A DNA stretch of 64,000 nucleotides from contig PUDQ02000083.1 of assembly GCA_002964805.2 (NCBI GenBank), positions 1-64,000 on the forward strand. The letters are read 5' to 3'. Shown piece after piece: positions 46,554 to 58,491 of the stretch (position 1 is the first letter of the stretch; every line of letters starts with the position of its first letter). The translations under genes were made by a program, and so were the position numbers. The notes beneath the pieces were generated by a model, which saw only the letters and a list, made by a program, of their open reading frames with translations, did no database searches and was not told where the DNA came from. The DNA comes from Trametes villosa (taxonomy: Eukaryota; Basidiomycota; Agaricomycetes; Polyporales; Polyporaceae).

Positions 46554-46703
46554 GGAAGCCCGCACAAGGGCGATACTGTAGAGCCACAACATTGATGTAC
46601 TTGTACCGTGTGCCGACCATGTTCCATGTCGAAACGGAACTGCTATGTCTTCAGTTCAGCGCAGTGCGGTGAGTACGGCCCTCGCGATGAGAGGCAAAAG
46701 CAT

Positions 46704-46774
46704 TCCGACACGGGGAATCGAACCCCGGGCTATCGCGTGAGAGGCGATAATGTTAGCCACTACACCATATCGGA
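46704..46774 (-). tRNA. tRNA-Glu (CTC), copy 3
   Basis: This copy is identical to the other two tRNA-Glu genes, in the opposite orientation. It lies between the lamA-like gene and the SNG1-like gene. Confidence 0.93.
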
Positions 46775-46964
46775 CTGTCGGAGTTAACCCGGCGTGTTTA
46801 CACATCCTGCAGCCGGAGATAAGAAATGAGGGTTGCGAGCGATCGGACCGAGGTCGCGGTGGCAAATGTTCAGGGGACGTCGAGGCGTGCTGTCTGTTCG
46901 TCGGCGACCACGACGACCACGACGCTCGCCTCGTCCCCGGCTACCGCGCGTCACACTCACGGCC

Positions 46965-49900
46965 ATGGCTCAGGCTGCCCCAAGCGCATCCAGCCGGGAA
47001 CATGCCGCTGACCACATCCAGGCTGTGCATTCCATTGGCCGCGGGTCTTCGGCAGATCGGCATGCCGAGGACGCGGCACAGGCGGAGGCGTCCCAACCCT
47101 CCCCCGGCATCCAGGAAATCGCCTTCGACGATGAAAATAAGCCGAGCCGCAAGTCTTCCTTCGTCGCCGAGCAGGTCACGCCCGACCCAGTCGCGCCCGT
47201 CTACGGCAGCTGTAGGTCCCGCTCGCGGAACTACAGCCTCTATCGGATCTGACCGGCCTTCACAGTCTTCTCACCTGCGCTCGCACCCATGCGTCGCCGA
47301 TACCTTATAATCATCGGGCGGGCGACCCTCCTGATTATGGCCCTGATGTGGACGTGTCTCCCGATGTGAGTGTTGCAGAACAAGCCCGTGGTGCCGCAGC
47401 CGCTCGTACTCCTCCAACATACCGGCGCTAAACAACACCTGTCGGAGAACGTTCCGGGGCCTGCGGGATCTGCTCCGCGGAGCATGTTCTGCGTTCCGGG
47501 TGACAGAGGGCGACCTCGAGGCGTGACAAGCGCCTCGAGTGCCTCCATTGTGCCTCGTCAGTATCCTCGGCGACCATCGCTAGTGGAAGCCAGCTAGCGC
47601 AAAAATATGAGGTCCTCCTTAACGTCGGGTGTCGGTGTTTGCAGGGGGCTTGCGGCGAACGAGAGCTCCCTGGCGGATATGTCGGACATACTGCTCGCAA
47701 AGGAGCTCTTTCAGCCCAGAGACACCGTCGAAGGACTGGACGAGGACGCTCAGAGCTGGTATCGGAACGTATTCTGCGCGACATCCCTTCATGTCCTCGC
47801 GCCTTTTGGAGCTGCAAGCATGTTGTGATCGGAAGTGAAATACTTTGCTAACCCTGCTTCTGTTCTCTAGCTACTGGGGCGCCCTGAACAGCCAGGCGAA
47901 GCTGACCGGGAACTTGGAGTCGTGGTTCATCGACCGCGACGGCGGCCGTGTTGGGCGAGGCCTCACGCAGGCTGCTCAGCAGTATACCGCGCCAGGACCC
48001 CAGCTGACATGGCAGTTCTTGGACGCACACGACGTCGGGGACGACAACGACATCATCAACATGATCCTCCAGGAACAAGTATGGGTTGCCGTCGTCGGTA
48101 TGTCGCCGTGACTTGATTTTACCCCAATCACCCAGCAATTCCACGATACCTGGAAGTGTGCACACTCTTGCGACGAATTAGAGGTGTCATTGTCTGCGCA
48201 GAGGGACTCCTTGACATTTCTAATTCGTTACGAGATCGTCCGGGGTCTTGGAATCCTGTGATGTTTGTGTATTCGTCACCAGACGTTATATGGGGCCCTT
48301 CCAAAATTAGGCAACTGGACGGGCGGGAGAACGAGACAGAACCTCCCTATAACGTCTGGTCAAACTCGTATGGAGGATTGTGTCACGCCCACTCCCCATC
48401 GAAGCTTGTCAACCTCTGTCAGTACGTCAAATACCTTGTGGGTGTTACGCGCTCGCGATTGCGAACCCGCTGGCGCCCAGGAGTGCTGACCCCGCGCCCT
48501 CCGAGCTCTACGTACTATGATGCATTCAGTTCGCACTCTAATGCGCGCGCCCTCATTTCGTAAAAAGAGAAAGACTCTTTCATCACGGGTGTTTTTCGTG
48601 CACCCTCGGGCCTTACTAACGCGCGTGTAAGCGGTTCGCGCGACCTCTGAAAGTGAAAGGCCCTCAGTACTGTCGTCCTGCGCGCGGGTGTTGCGCGCTG
48701 CACGACAACTTCTGCCAACTAATATCGGCTGCCAGCCTTCACGCGCGAGCTGTTGAGTGGACGCAGAGAAGAACTGTAAGGTCGCGGCGACCAACGTTGG
48801 CGGCTGCGCACAGGCCTGGCGGGCGATGAGTGACCGTTGTGATGTCACAGAGAACTCCCTACTCATATACGGAGTTCACCGGGCGTTATAGGGGGCCCTT
48901 TGCTCGTTCTTCTGCTCCGACCCGTTGTCCCGTTGTGGAAGAAGAGCGAGGACCCCACGATATAACGGCCGGTGACAAGATTCTGACGTTTGCGGCGTTG
49001 CTGGATACCGTCCTGACGTCCTTGTCGATCAGTTCAACCCAATGCGTCTATTGCGCTCTCAACGGCTCGCGTCAACGGCGACAAAACCTACGACCCCAGA
49101 AATGCGATTAAAGTATACTACTCACAAGTACGTGCCGAAGTCACAGCCCGCAGGTTCCGGCTCTAACCCGAATGCTAGGCTCGCAACGAGATCGCTACCG
49201 GAAACTACATCGTACCGCTCACGACCCAGCTACTCCAAGTCACGACATCCGCATACGCTACATCTACCGCACAGCGGGTCTTCGCGCAAATAGACTCCAA
49301 CGGCGAGCCGAACTCGACGGCGCTGCAGATGATTGCGAACGCGCCTCAGACGATCTCGCCAGCTGTCAGCTGGACGATGGTCAACCTGCGACCATATACG
49401 TGAGTCTGCAGCTCGATGATCCGGTTAGGCATGACGCTTATGGAACTGGCTACAGGGCACCGGCAGCGCAAGCGGCTACGCTGGTCGGAAACATTTTCCT
49501 ATGCATCTTCTCGTAAGTATCTCAATCCATGAGACGTTCACAGCTGACGGATCCCGACAGTTTCATGATTGTAAGCTCTCCACGTTGCTATTCCGTACAT
49601 CCGACGGCTACTGACATTCACCAAGACGATGGCGAACTCGACTGCGAGAGCCATCGTTAGCCCTCACATGGCGTTCTTGCCGTATCTGGCTCTCCGTCTT
49701 GCGGTTCCTCTGCTTGCATATATCCCGCTCAGTATGAGCTACGCTCTTGTCAACCTTGCTTTCAAGCTGCCTCTCGGTACCAAGTACGTCTCTTCGCCTC
49801 CCTGCATTTCGGACAATGCTCATCGTACTGATAGGTATGGCCTCGGTGCCGGGTTCATGCTCTCCTGGGTGTACATTTACCTCGGCATGGCGGCGCTCGG

Positions 49901-50471
49901 CCTGTCCATCGAGGCCATGATCACGATTCTTACGCCTCGATTTACGCCTTTCTTCCTCTTCATGCTCGTACGTCTGTATGTCGACATCTCCCGGTTCGAT
50001 CTTGACATGGCCCGCTCTAGATCTTGTATAACGTCTCCCCTGTAGTGCTCCCCGATGAGCTGCAAAGCCCGATCTATGCGTACGGAAGTGGCTTCCCGAT
50101 ATGGTATGTCGTACCTCCCTCCCCGGCCTAAACATTCGTGCTGACCCGCTCGTCTCAGGAACCTGTAAGTAGTCTATCACCAGTGCCTGGCGCGGACAGC
50201 CACTCACCAGGCCCTGGACCGTGACAGGTCGCAGGCGCTCCGGACGATCATGTTCGACACGAACTCGCACCTCGGGCGCAACATTGCCGTCATCGTCGCG
50301 TGGATCTTGCTCTCCTGCTGCACGATCTCCGTATTCACGTGGTACATGCGCCGCAGGGAACGGCGCCGCCTGTACGCGTTCGCGGCGCAAGCGGCAAACT
50401 CGAAAGCCGCAGACGACGCGCCACAGAAACCAGGCAAGGGAAAAGAGAAGTCGGAGAAGGCGGTGGAGTGA
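46965..50471 (+). CDS. SNG1-like membrane protein (DUF3533 family)
   Basis: Start ATG 46965. The first exons are 46965-47211, 47266-47365, 47871-48097 and one from 49033 on. After a polar, Ser-rich N-terminus, a first membrane helix (LIIIGRATLLIMALMW) precedes the family core WGALNSQAK, SWFIDRDGGRVG and WVAVVVQPNASIAL. Then come YDPRNAIKVYYSQARNE, NYIVPLTTQLLQ and PQTISPAVSWTMVNLRPYT. Several C-terminal helices follow (LALRLAVPLLAYIPLSMSYA, YIYLGMAALGLSIEAMITI, IAVIVAWILLSCCTISVFTW). The tail is basic and Lys-rich. Yeast Sng1 affects drug and nitrosoguanidine resistance and plasma-membrane lipid asymmetry. Introns 2 (505 bp) and 3 (935 bp) are far longer than any others nearby. Intron 3 contains an inverted-repeat element. 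Confidence 0.82.
48171..48232. repeat. Imperfect hairpin in SNG1-like intron 3
   Basis: gacgaattagaggtgtca and, about 30 bp on, tgacatttctaattcgtt are near-perfect inverted repeats. It is separate from the terminal-repeat element downstream. Confidence 0.55.
48278..48360. repeat. 13-bp perfect inverted repeat (element ends facing each other)
   Basis: accagacgttata at 48278-48290 is the exact reverse complement of 48348-48360, with a 57-bp spacer. Each arm resembles one end of the element at 48344-48895, so a second partial element copy or a rearrangement is likely. Confidence 0.65.
48344..48895. mobile_element. Putative MITE-like element in an intron
   Basis: The left end cctataacgtctggtcaaac and the right end, read in reverse complement (cctataacgcccggtgaac), match as terminal inverted repeats. 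The match is strong for about 20 bp and continues weakly (CTC-GTAT, TGTGWCA) to about 45 bp. The interior is about 550 bp with no transposase frame. It sits inside intron 3 of the SNG1-like gene. A target-site duplication was not identified, so the exact ends are uncertain. Confidence 0.5.
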
Positions 50472-51042
50472 TTATTTGGCCGCCGCACGTCGGGACTACC
50501 TTAGACCGGGCTGTAAACTATGGACAAGTGCTTCGTGGATAGAGTACTGGTGTCGCGCTACGGCCGGGAGTGTTCCGAACACTCCTGCGCATTCGCTATG
50601 TGAGTTTGTTCTCTTACTGACCACTCTAATCGCGGTCTAGGTACGCCCCTGACCTTCCGTCCTCTTCCTGACTCGCCAGCAGCCACCACACCCTCCTCTG
50701 CGTTGATGGCGGCGGGCCCCGACGGTGTACCGTACACATTCTAACGCAAATGGCTCGCTCCGGATGCTCGGCGCGGCCACGGCAGCGCGGGTCGGGGACC
50801 ATTTGCGCGCGCCGATAAGATGGCGTGTTCAGTGCGCGGTGCCTGGGAGAAGCACACCATCCTTGGCGAGCGTGCGTCTTCGCGCCTTCCGCGAGTCCTT
50901 CTCCCTCGGAGCCCTCGCGTGGATCCCGAGGCATATAAACGATGGTGCTGATGGTGCTCGGACGTCGGTCCTTGGACGCTGATCCAGCCGCGTCGGTCCC
51001 TCTCGCTACCCTGTACTCCTGAAGCTCGCGCTCTTTGTCACT
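50472..51042. other. Spacer between SNG1-like and MFS genes
   Basis: No gene is seen. It should contain the MFS gene promoter. Confidence 0.5.
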
Positions 51043-54000
51043 ATGTCAGCGCCTGCACGTCCTTCGCTCGAGAAGACCTCGGATACGGGCTCGGTCAACG
51101 ATAGAGGTGCGGCACTCGAAAAGGGTATACCTTTGGACAGTGCTAGCAGCGAGGAGGGGAATGTCGGACTTCACGAGTTTGACCTCGCGAAGCAGTCCGG
51201 GATCCGCGTCACGCCCGAGGAGAACCGCAGGTCAGTGTCTGCGTGAATCTCTGATGGCTGGTACGCGTGGCTTACAACTTCTCGGTATCACAGGATTGCG
51301 AGGAAGATAGACCGCTGGATCCTGCCTATGGTGCGGACGATGGTCATTCCGTTAAGTTGCGCGTTCTGAACATTCGTGCTGCAGCTCTGCGTAGCTCAAG
51401 GCCTCAGCATTCGTGAGCCGCTACTCCCACGTGTAACTCAGCCCTCATCTGATCGAGTTCGCAGTGGATAAGACTGCGTACGCCGCGATAGCTGCGTTAT
51501 CTCTCGGTGTCGGCTGACCGGCCTTCGCGCAGCTTGAACTACGGCAACCTGTACGGCATGAAGAAGGCACTCCACCTTACCGGCGACCAATTCAGTTGGT
51601 TTGCGAGTAGTGAGTATCCCGCTCAAACCCACATGGACTCTCGGGCTGATCGTTGCGTTTCATGCCATAGTCTTCTAGTGAGTCCTGTTCACCGCGTACA
51701 TCGCGGAAACCGCCACTGACCTCGGCGTATAGCCTGGGGTACCTCGTCGGAAACTATCCCGACAGCTGGCTGCTGCAGCACTTCCCTACCGGCAAGGTCT
51801 TGTCGATCAGTGAGTACTGCTATGCAGCCGCGCGTGGCCTCCATAGCTAATGTCTTCACAGCGACACTGATATGGGGAACGATCGTGATGACGTGCGTAC
51901 GCCGCGAGACTCCGCATAGTCGCCCTTTGCTGATTGATATATACCTACAGCACTCCGGCGTGCACGAACTTTGCAGGCACGATGGCCAACAGGTGCGTCT
52001 AACCCAATGGCTCGACCGCGTTGCCTACTAAAATATTGTCAACAGGTTCTTCCTGGGATTGCTCGAGGCTATCGTGACTCCCGGGTTGACCGTCCTCACC
52101 TCGATCTGGTACGCCCAGAACGAGGTCCCCTTCCGCTCCCTCATCTGGTACTCGTTCAACGGGTGGGCTGGTATCTTCGGCGGTTTTGTTGCGTACGGCG
52201 TAAGTGCAACCCCGCTTTGATTTCTCGTCGCGCCCCGCTGACGCATATATAGATTGGACACATCGAGCACCCCCAAATCGCACTGTGGAAGTACATCTTC
52301 CTCATCCTCGGCGCGATGAGCGTGCTCTGTGAGTACGCTTAGGCCCCATACGACTACTCGTTGCTTACCCCACGTCAGTTTCCATCGTGCTGTGGTTCCT
52401 CTTCCCCGACTCACCCGTCGACGCGCGCTTCCTCACCGCTGAGGAGAAGGTGCTCGCGGTGAAGCGCGTCGCTGAGGCGAAGCTCGGCGTCAAGAACACG
52501 CAGTTCAAGTGGTACCAGGTATGCGTCAGTTTTGCTCTGCTTCGCGGTGCGCGCGTTGACGCCTTGGAATGTACAGATCAGACATGCACTCGTCGATCCG
52601 AAGACGTGGTTCCTGTTTATCGCGTCCATCGCCGCGCAGATTCCCAACGGGTACACGTATTCCTAGGGGTTGTGGTATGTTGCATACTAACCGTCTGCGG
52701 ATGCATAGTATCGTGTCGAACTTTTCAACCATCGTCATTAAGGTACAGACTGCATCCCTGCCATGCGGTCAATCGGCTAATGTGTCACGCGCATAGGGAA
52801 TGGGCTTCACCACTCTGCAAAGCACGCTCCTTGACGCCGCCTCATCCGGGGTGCAGATCGCGGGTCTACTCGCCGCAGGGTAGGTGCTACCTTCCCTCGC
52901 CGTCGTATCATGGCCTGACGAGGCCTCAGCTATATCTGCATGCACTTCAAGAACAGTGAGTGCTGCTCCCTCCATACACAGTGAACTAAACCCTGACGCA
53001 CGGCGTGGCTAGTGCGCGTCATAACGATGACCGCGGGTAACGTCACCTGCATCATCGCCGCGGCGTGCTTGACCTACCTCCCTTCGGACCAGAAGTGGAA
53101 TCGACTAGTCGCGTTCTGGTTCACTCAGTTCCAGGTAAGTGGCCTGGGAACACGCGACCGCTCTCAGCTGACCCGCGATCACGCAGTCTGTTGGGTTCTC
53201 CCTCTCGCTGGTCATGATATCGAACAACGTGAGCAGAACTGGCTTCATGTTGGCGGTCGCGCTAACCGTGCTGAGGTGTGCGCAATAGATTGGAGGATTC
53301 ACGAAGAAGACGTTCACGACGGCTGTCACGTTCGTTGGGGTGAGTCAGGCGCGCTACGTCCCAGGGTTCGTCAGGCTGACGCTCCGCCTGGTGCAGTACT
53401 GTGTCGGAAACACCATTGGGTAAGTGGAAGTGTCCGAGTCGTCTAGGACTTTGATTGCGAGGCAGCGCTAACTCCCCGACTCAGGCCACATTTCCTGATT
53501 GACAGCGAGGCTCCGAGATACACGACTGGCACGGTACGTGGCTTGACCGCACATTCCTGTAATCAGTTCCTTACATGCTGCGGATGTGGCACCAGACTGC
53601 GATGTTCATTGGTACGTCTTGCTGCCCTTGTGCGCACACTCCGCAGAGCGCTCATACACATCGTAGGATACGTTATCAAGACCGGTACGTTTCGCAAACC
53701 TTGCTTTCCGTTCGCGAAGCGCTTGGCTAAAGTCCGCTCTTATAGTCGCGCACCTTTCGCTCGGGCTCTACATGCTCTGGAGCAACATCAAGGTATGAGT
53801 TTCGCTGCTCTCTATTCGGTAACCCAAGCTGACGTTCCCACAGCGCGACCGCGAACAAGGGAAGGTGACTTCATACGAGGACCAGCTCAAGGGAGAAGGT
53901 ACGCGCGCACGACCCTGGGACCGCGCACACTTGCTGATGGTCTTCTTTCGCAGAGGCTGGCATGCATGATCTTACGGAGTTCGAGAACCCTTACCACAGG

Positions 54001-54064
54001 TCCGTGCACTGTTCATCTGCGGGTACTGCGGCCTCTGAAGCGACTTTACAGATATGTACTATGA
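51043..54064 (+). CDS. MFS transporter, anion:cation symporter type (Dal5/allantoate permease-like)
   Basis: Start ATG 51043. About 60 polar N-terminal residues end in PEENRR, then IARKIDRWILPM starts the membrane part. Typical ACS-family segments follow: LNYGNLYGMKKALHLTGDQF, LGYLVGNYPDSWLLQHFPTG, RFFLGLLEAIVTPGLTVLTS, ALWKYIFLILGAMSVL, FPDSPVDARFLTAEE. The C-terminal half has GNVTCIIAAACLTYLP and a last helix AHLSLGLYMLWSNIKRDRE. The last exon, 54052-54064, adds YVL. There are about 15 exons. The family imports allantoate, ureidosuccinate, nicotinate and dipeptides with protons. Its place near lamB/lamA allows, but does not prove, a role in nitrogen uptake. Confidence 0.85.
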
Positions 54065-54445
54065 GCCGGGAACGATGTAACGATGGAGCGATGTGTGTAT
54101 CTTACGACGGTCGAATATCTGGTTCCCTGCCTATCGTCCACCGTCTGGATGAAGCTAAAGAGCAGGCTGGCTCGGAGGAGGTATGGTCAAGAGGAATTTG
54201 GACATCTTCAGGTTGTTGGCGTCGCATATCGCGCGTTGCACCGGCGCATCGAGCCTGAAGCCCCGTCTGTATCGAAGAGCCTCTCGTAAGTGCACGAAGT
54301 GTCCGCATTCTCGCTGTGTTCAACCTTCAGATCCATGCAACAGTAAGCTAACTGCAAGCTAACTGATCAGTGTCGCGTTTCTGCCTCGCGGTCGCCCCTT
54401 CCCCCTTCCCCCATCACCATATCCCTCAGTCTCCTTGCGGCCCTG
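54065..54445. other. 3'-3' spacer
   Basis: The MFS gene and the orphan membrane gene converge here. Nothing else is seen. Confidence 0.5.
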
Positions 54446-56341
54446 TTATATAGACCGAGCTTTCTTGTCGTGTGCACCGAGTGTGACAAGGGCGCCCTCG
54501 ACGGGCAGCGAGTCCCTTAGATAGACGGCGTCCATCGGCGCAAGGAGGGATGCCCTGATAGCGAATGATGCTGAGGCACAGTCGCCGGGGGAAAGTCTGC
54601 GCGGCGCGAGGGTGGACAACGTGGTACCGGTTGATAAGAGTTCGGAGCTGCGCTGGGAGGGAGCGAAGGCGGAGCTAGCTACGGTCTGCCTGTGATGATC
54701 ATCTTCGGAGGCGGCTGCAGTTCCGACGAAGGCCATGCTTAGGCTGATGCCGTACGTCAAGTCGCTGCTGCAACGTGACTTCTTCAGTGCGACGAGGAGG
54801 ATGAGACAGGTGGGATAGAGAGACTTCGAAGCGAAGTACATGCCAGCACAAAGCATCAGCCGGAACGTGTCAATGCGGGCGGTCAGTAGAGTGTTCATCA
54901 AGGTAGGCGGAAAGCACGTACTATGAGTCCGACGAGACATCCCCGTAGGAAGATGTCGATGTTGACGTCCGCCGCAGTGACGTCGGTGGGCGGTGGGTAC
55001 TGGGTCAATGCGAAGAAGAGCTTGTACGTGACGACCTGGTACCAAATCACGACCACCTGAAGAACATATCGCGTTCGTGATCGGTCAACACACAGGCATA
55101 CCCCAACTGTATGGAGACACGAACTTACCCACAGCGCGGAGTACAGCACCCCGGACTCGAAAAGGAGGATCAACGCCTCCATCACGAGCGATCGGTCGGG
55201 ATTCCCGAGGGGAAGGTACCTCGAGGTGAGATGATAGTGTTTCCTGAAAAGAAGTATCTCGTTCAGTCGCTGGGATCAGGAGAGGAAGAATGGCAGGACT
55301 TGCCAGGCCTTGTATCCAATAAGCGCAGTTGCCGTCGCATTCGTTACCAAAGATATGAGGGAGGTAGCCAGTCCGAATGGACTCCCTTCGAACATCGAAC
55401 CGCTCTGGAGTAGATAGGCTCGACTACCGCTCCCTGTTATCGAAAGCGTGCCTTCCTGGATACCAGAGGGGAAAGTGAACAGCCTGCCGCCGAGGGTGTT
55501 CGTCGTGCACGCTTGCTCAGCATCGAGTGTTCCAAGGACTGGGAGGAGGTGAGCAATGTTTCCGTCATCCCGGAGGAAGATACGGACACACCAAGAGTGG
55601 AACCGAGGAGAATGACCCCCAAGACAGACACCACCCGGTTACCGGACCACAGAACCAGCGTCCGCCACCAGACGATCGCGTCTCCGATAAGTACCTGTAA
55701 CCAGAATGATGATAAGCACCGTGTCCAGTTTCCAAAAGGAAACAATCCAGGCGTACAGAGGTTACCAAGACCGCGGTCGACACGCATCGCGACGACGTCT
55801 GCTGGGCGACATCCGGACGTGCACCGTGATCCGGCCCACAGCCACTCCCTGCCGTAGCGTCCGGCGCGTCCTCATTGGCATAGCAGATGAGATTGCTAGA
55901 GTCAGAGAGGAGCTGTGCCATGAGTCCCCGATACTCCAACACAGAGAAGGTCCATGATGTTGTCGTGCATGCATACATAGCGAGCATGGCAGCGAGAAGC
56001 AGTACCGTGGAGCAACGACGCAGCTCTTCGCGACTGTCGGGCGCAATACGGGTCGCATCAGCAGAGGCATCGGTCAGCGAGATCAGTAGCTTATAACGTA
56101 CATAAGGAGAAGCGCGGCGAAACCAGACACAATCGTGCAGATTCCTAGACATGCGGAACCAAAGTGATCAGCTCATGAACAAGAATACGAAGAGGATGTG
56201 AGGGGTAGTATGTAGACAAATGTGCCACTCACCTAACAGCAGGGAAGCCAAGATGACGACGATATATTGTGAACCCAGCGTCTGCGCGTTGTAGTTCAGC
56301 CCGATAGACGTGTACAATATAGCTTGAGTGTTCGGGGACAT
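54446..56341 (-). CDS. Orphan multi-pass membrane protein, copy 1
   Basis: A minus-strand multi-exon gene starts near ATG 56341 (MSPNTQAILYTSI; an ATG at 56368 is in frame). It ends at 54446. Recognisable exons give IGDAIVWWRTLVLWSGNRVV (near 55690-55630), the LFTFPSG and GLATSLISLVTNATATALIGYKAW stretch (about 55480-55300), FESGVLYSALWV (near 55150), FLRGCLVGLI (near 54940) and YPTCLILLVALKKS. This order is that of an uncharacterised agaricomycete family of probable seven-helix membrane proteins. Function is unknown; resemblance to receptor-like topology is inference. The upstream exons between 55720 and 56300 were not resolved. A TATAAA lies on the minus strand near 56405. Confidence 0.6.
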
Positions 56342-56720
56342 GGTGTCTCGACTGGTGTGTAGGCGCATGTGCTGATTTCTCGACTCAATGAAGTAGCCGC
56401 CCCTTTATACTACCTGTATACGGCTCGTCGTGAAGTCCCTGCGGGCGCGAGTAAGCCTGAGACTACTGTACTGCAGACGGTGTCTTCGGCAATGCGCTCG
56501 TTAGGAGATCCACGCGCAAGCGTGTTATTGCATCCTAAATTCAAGGACAGCAAGAATGATCGCAGGTACGTAGCGTATACGCCCTCCTCAGGCTGTTTGC
56601 TGTCGTCGAGCTGCTAGTGAGATTGGGAATGGTCAGTCCGCAGATGCATCGTAGATAGAACTACTCACTGATATTTCGGCCGCGTGAGCCACCGGACAGG
56701 TCGCCTATCCCCGACGGCCG
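56342..56720. other. Spacer between the two orphan membrane genes
   Basis: No gene is seen. It holds the promoter of copy 1 and the 3' end of copy 2. Confidence 0.5.
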
Positions 56721-58467
56721 TTATGCAAGCTCTGCGCCAGTAGACTGCCGGAGCACAGGTTGCGAGCGCCGCAGCCCCTCATGTTCGAGCGCATGGTCGT
56801 GCACGCGTTCGAGGGTCGTGCTGCTTCGCAAGATTGAATTCGAAGCTGTGCGGGGAAGCGGAAGTCCGTCAAAGCGCAGCTCGGAGGCGCTCCGACGCAT
56901 GCACTGCGTGTCGCACAGCGACTTCTGGAGGGCAACGAGGACGATAACGCAGGTCGGATACATCCCCTGTAATGCCGCATGAGCGCCAGGAAACGGGGAT
57001 ATGATCAGCTGGGGTACGCGACGAGTGCGGCGCGGTAACGTACGATCAAGGGGGTGAGGCAGCTGTCAACAAAGATGGCGATGCCTCCCACAGCATTGTC
57101 GCCCGACGACGCCGGCGCTGAGTTAGCTGCTCGTGGCTTGAGCTCGAAACCGAGGACGATGAAGAGTATCTGCACGGTATTTGAGCGGATTTCCCAAAAG
57201 GGTCCATGCAATTACGCACGATAAGGATGCAGTAGACGACGCCAGATTCGACGAGTAGCGCGAGGACCTTCTCGACTTGGGTCCGGCGAGAGCCTCTGCC
57301 CAGTTGGCTTCTAATGAATCGCCGATGCTTCCTGAGATGGCGCGAGTATGCGATATGTCAGACTGGATGCTTCGGAGCGCGATGTGCGCTCGCTCACCAT
57401 GCTTGGTAGCCAATAAGCGTCGTCGCAAACGCATTCGCGAACAGGGCTGTCGCGGACACGGCGACGCCGTACACAGAGCACTCAAAGGTTGGTCCGACCA
57501 GTTGGCCGTGTCGATACGCGAATGGCATGCGATGCAAGAAGGCGAGCTTTGAAGTCGGCGCGACGACCATGGAGGTCGGCGAGTTTGTTTCATATATATC
57601 CATGATCGATAGAACTGTCCGCGCGGTAAGTACTGGGACGTTCCTGGACGCGCTTTGATAACGTACTTGTCGTCGCAAGGATGAGCATGGCGGAGAACGT
57701 CTTCAGGAGGCGGTTTTCAGGCCAAAGAGCTAGAGCGCGCCACCATACGATGGCGTCTCCGGCGATCACCTGCAGAGTGGAACGAGACGGTCAGAGTCTG
57801 GAAAGTCGAATCAAGGAACAAGTTCGCAAATGGCGCACGTTGATACCGAGTGTAATGGCCGGCGCCATCGTAACGAAGGTTGATGCGACCGACGGCGAGA
57901 GTAACCCTGTGTAGTGCTGCGGTGCTGGGTACAGGCAGACTGGTAAGGGGAGCGTCGCTGACACTTCGGAGACGTTCGCCCGGGAGGCCAGGCAATCCAG
58001 TGTCGATACAGCAGACTGGAGGTGCTCGGTGATGGCGCGGGTGAATAGGAAGAGACCGTATACGCGTGCTGCCCAGTAGACACAGCTCGAGATGTACAGT
58101 GCCACCACTGTGAACACAAGCAGCTGCGAAGGGCGGTGTCGTTTGGGGCTTTTGTTCCTGATGGTGGGTCAAGATAAATTGAGAACTATGACGAGTTAGA
58201 ACGAACTGGAGTATCACGATTGCGAAAGCAGATAGGACCGTGTTTGCGGCTATACATCCCGGGGCCCAACGTTAGCTTCTTCCTTCTGAGTACACTTGGG
58301 TCATTCCCCCATGTGCACTCACCGCAGAAGGCAGTAACCAGTATGATAGGAACCACGTTGTCAGAGTATACTGTGCCGGATGCGAAAGTCACGGTTTCGA
58401 GGGCATTGTTTATCGTCCGTAGCGTCATTTCGGCGTCTTCCGCGTTGTTGTCTGAGCTGAAAACCAT
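56721..58467 (-). CDS. Orphan multi-pass membrane protein, copy 2
   Basis: This is a paralogue of the gene at 54446-56341, in the same orientation. Shared segments are IAGDAIVWWRALALWPENRL (near 57760-57700), GVAVSATALFANAFATTLIGYQAW (near 57470-57400), KVLALLVESGVVYCI (near 57270), IFVDSCLTPLIV (near 57060) and YPTCVIVLVALQKSLC (near 56960), with stop at 56721. The start is uncertain: in-frame ATGs lie at 58491, 58467 and 58428. Exon joins were not all fixed. Function unknown. Confidence 0.58.
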
Positions 58468-58491
58468 CTGGTGAGAGTTTTCTGTGCACAA

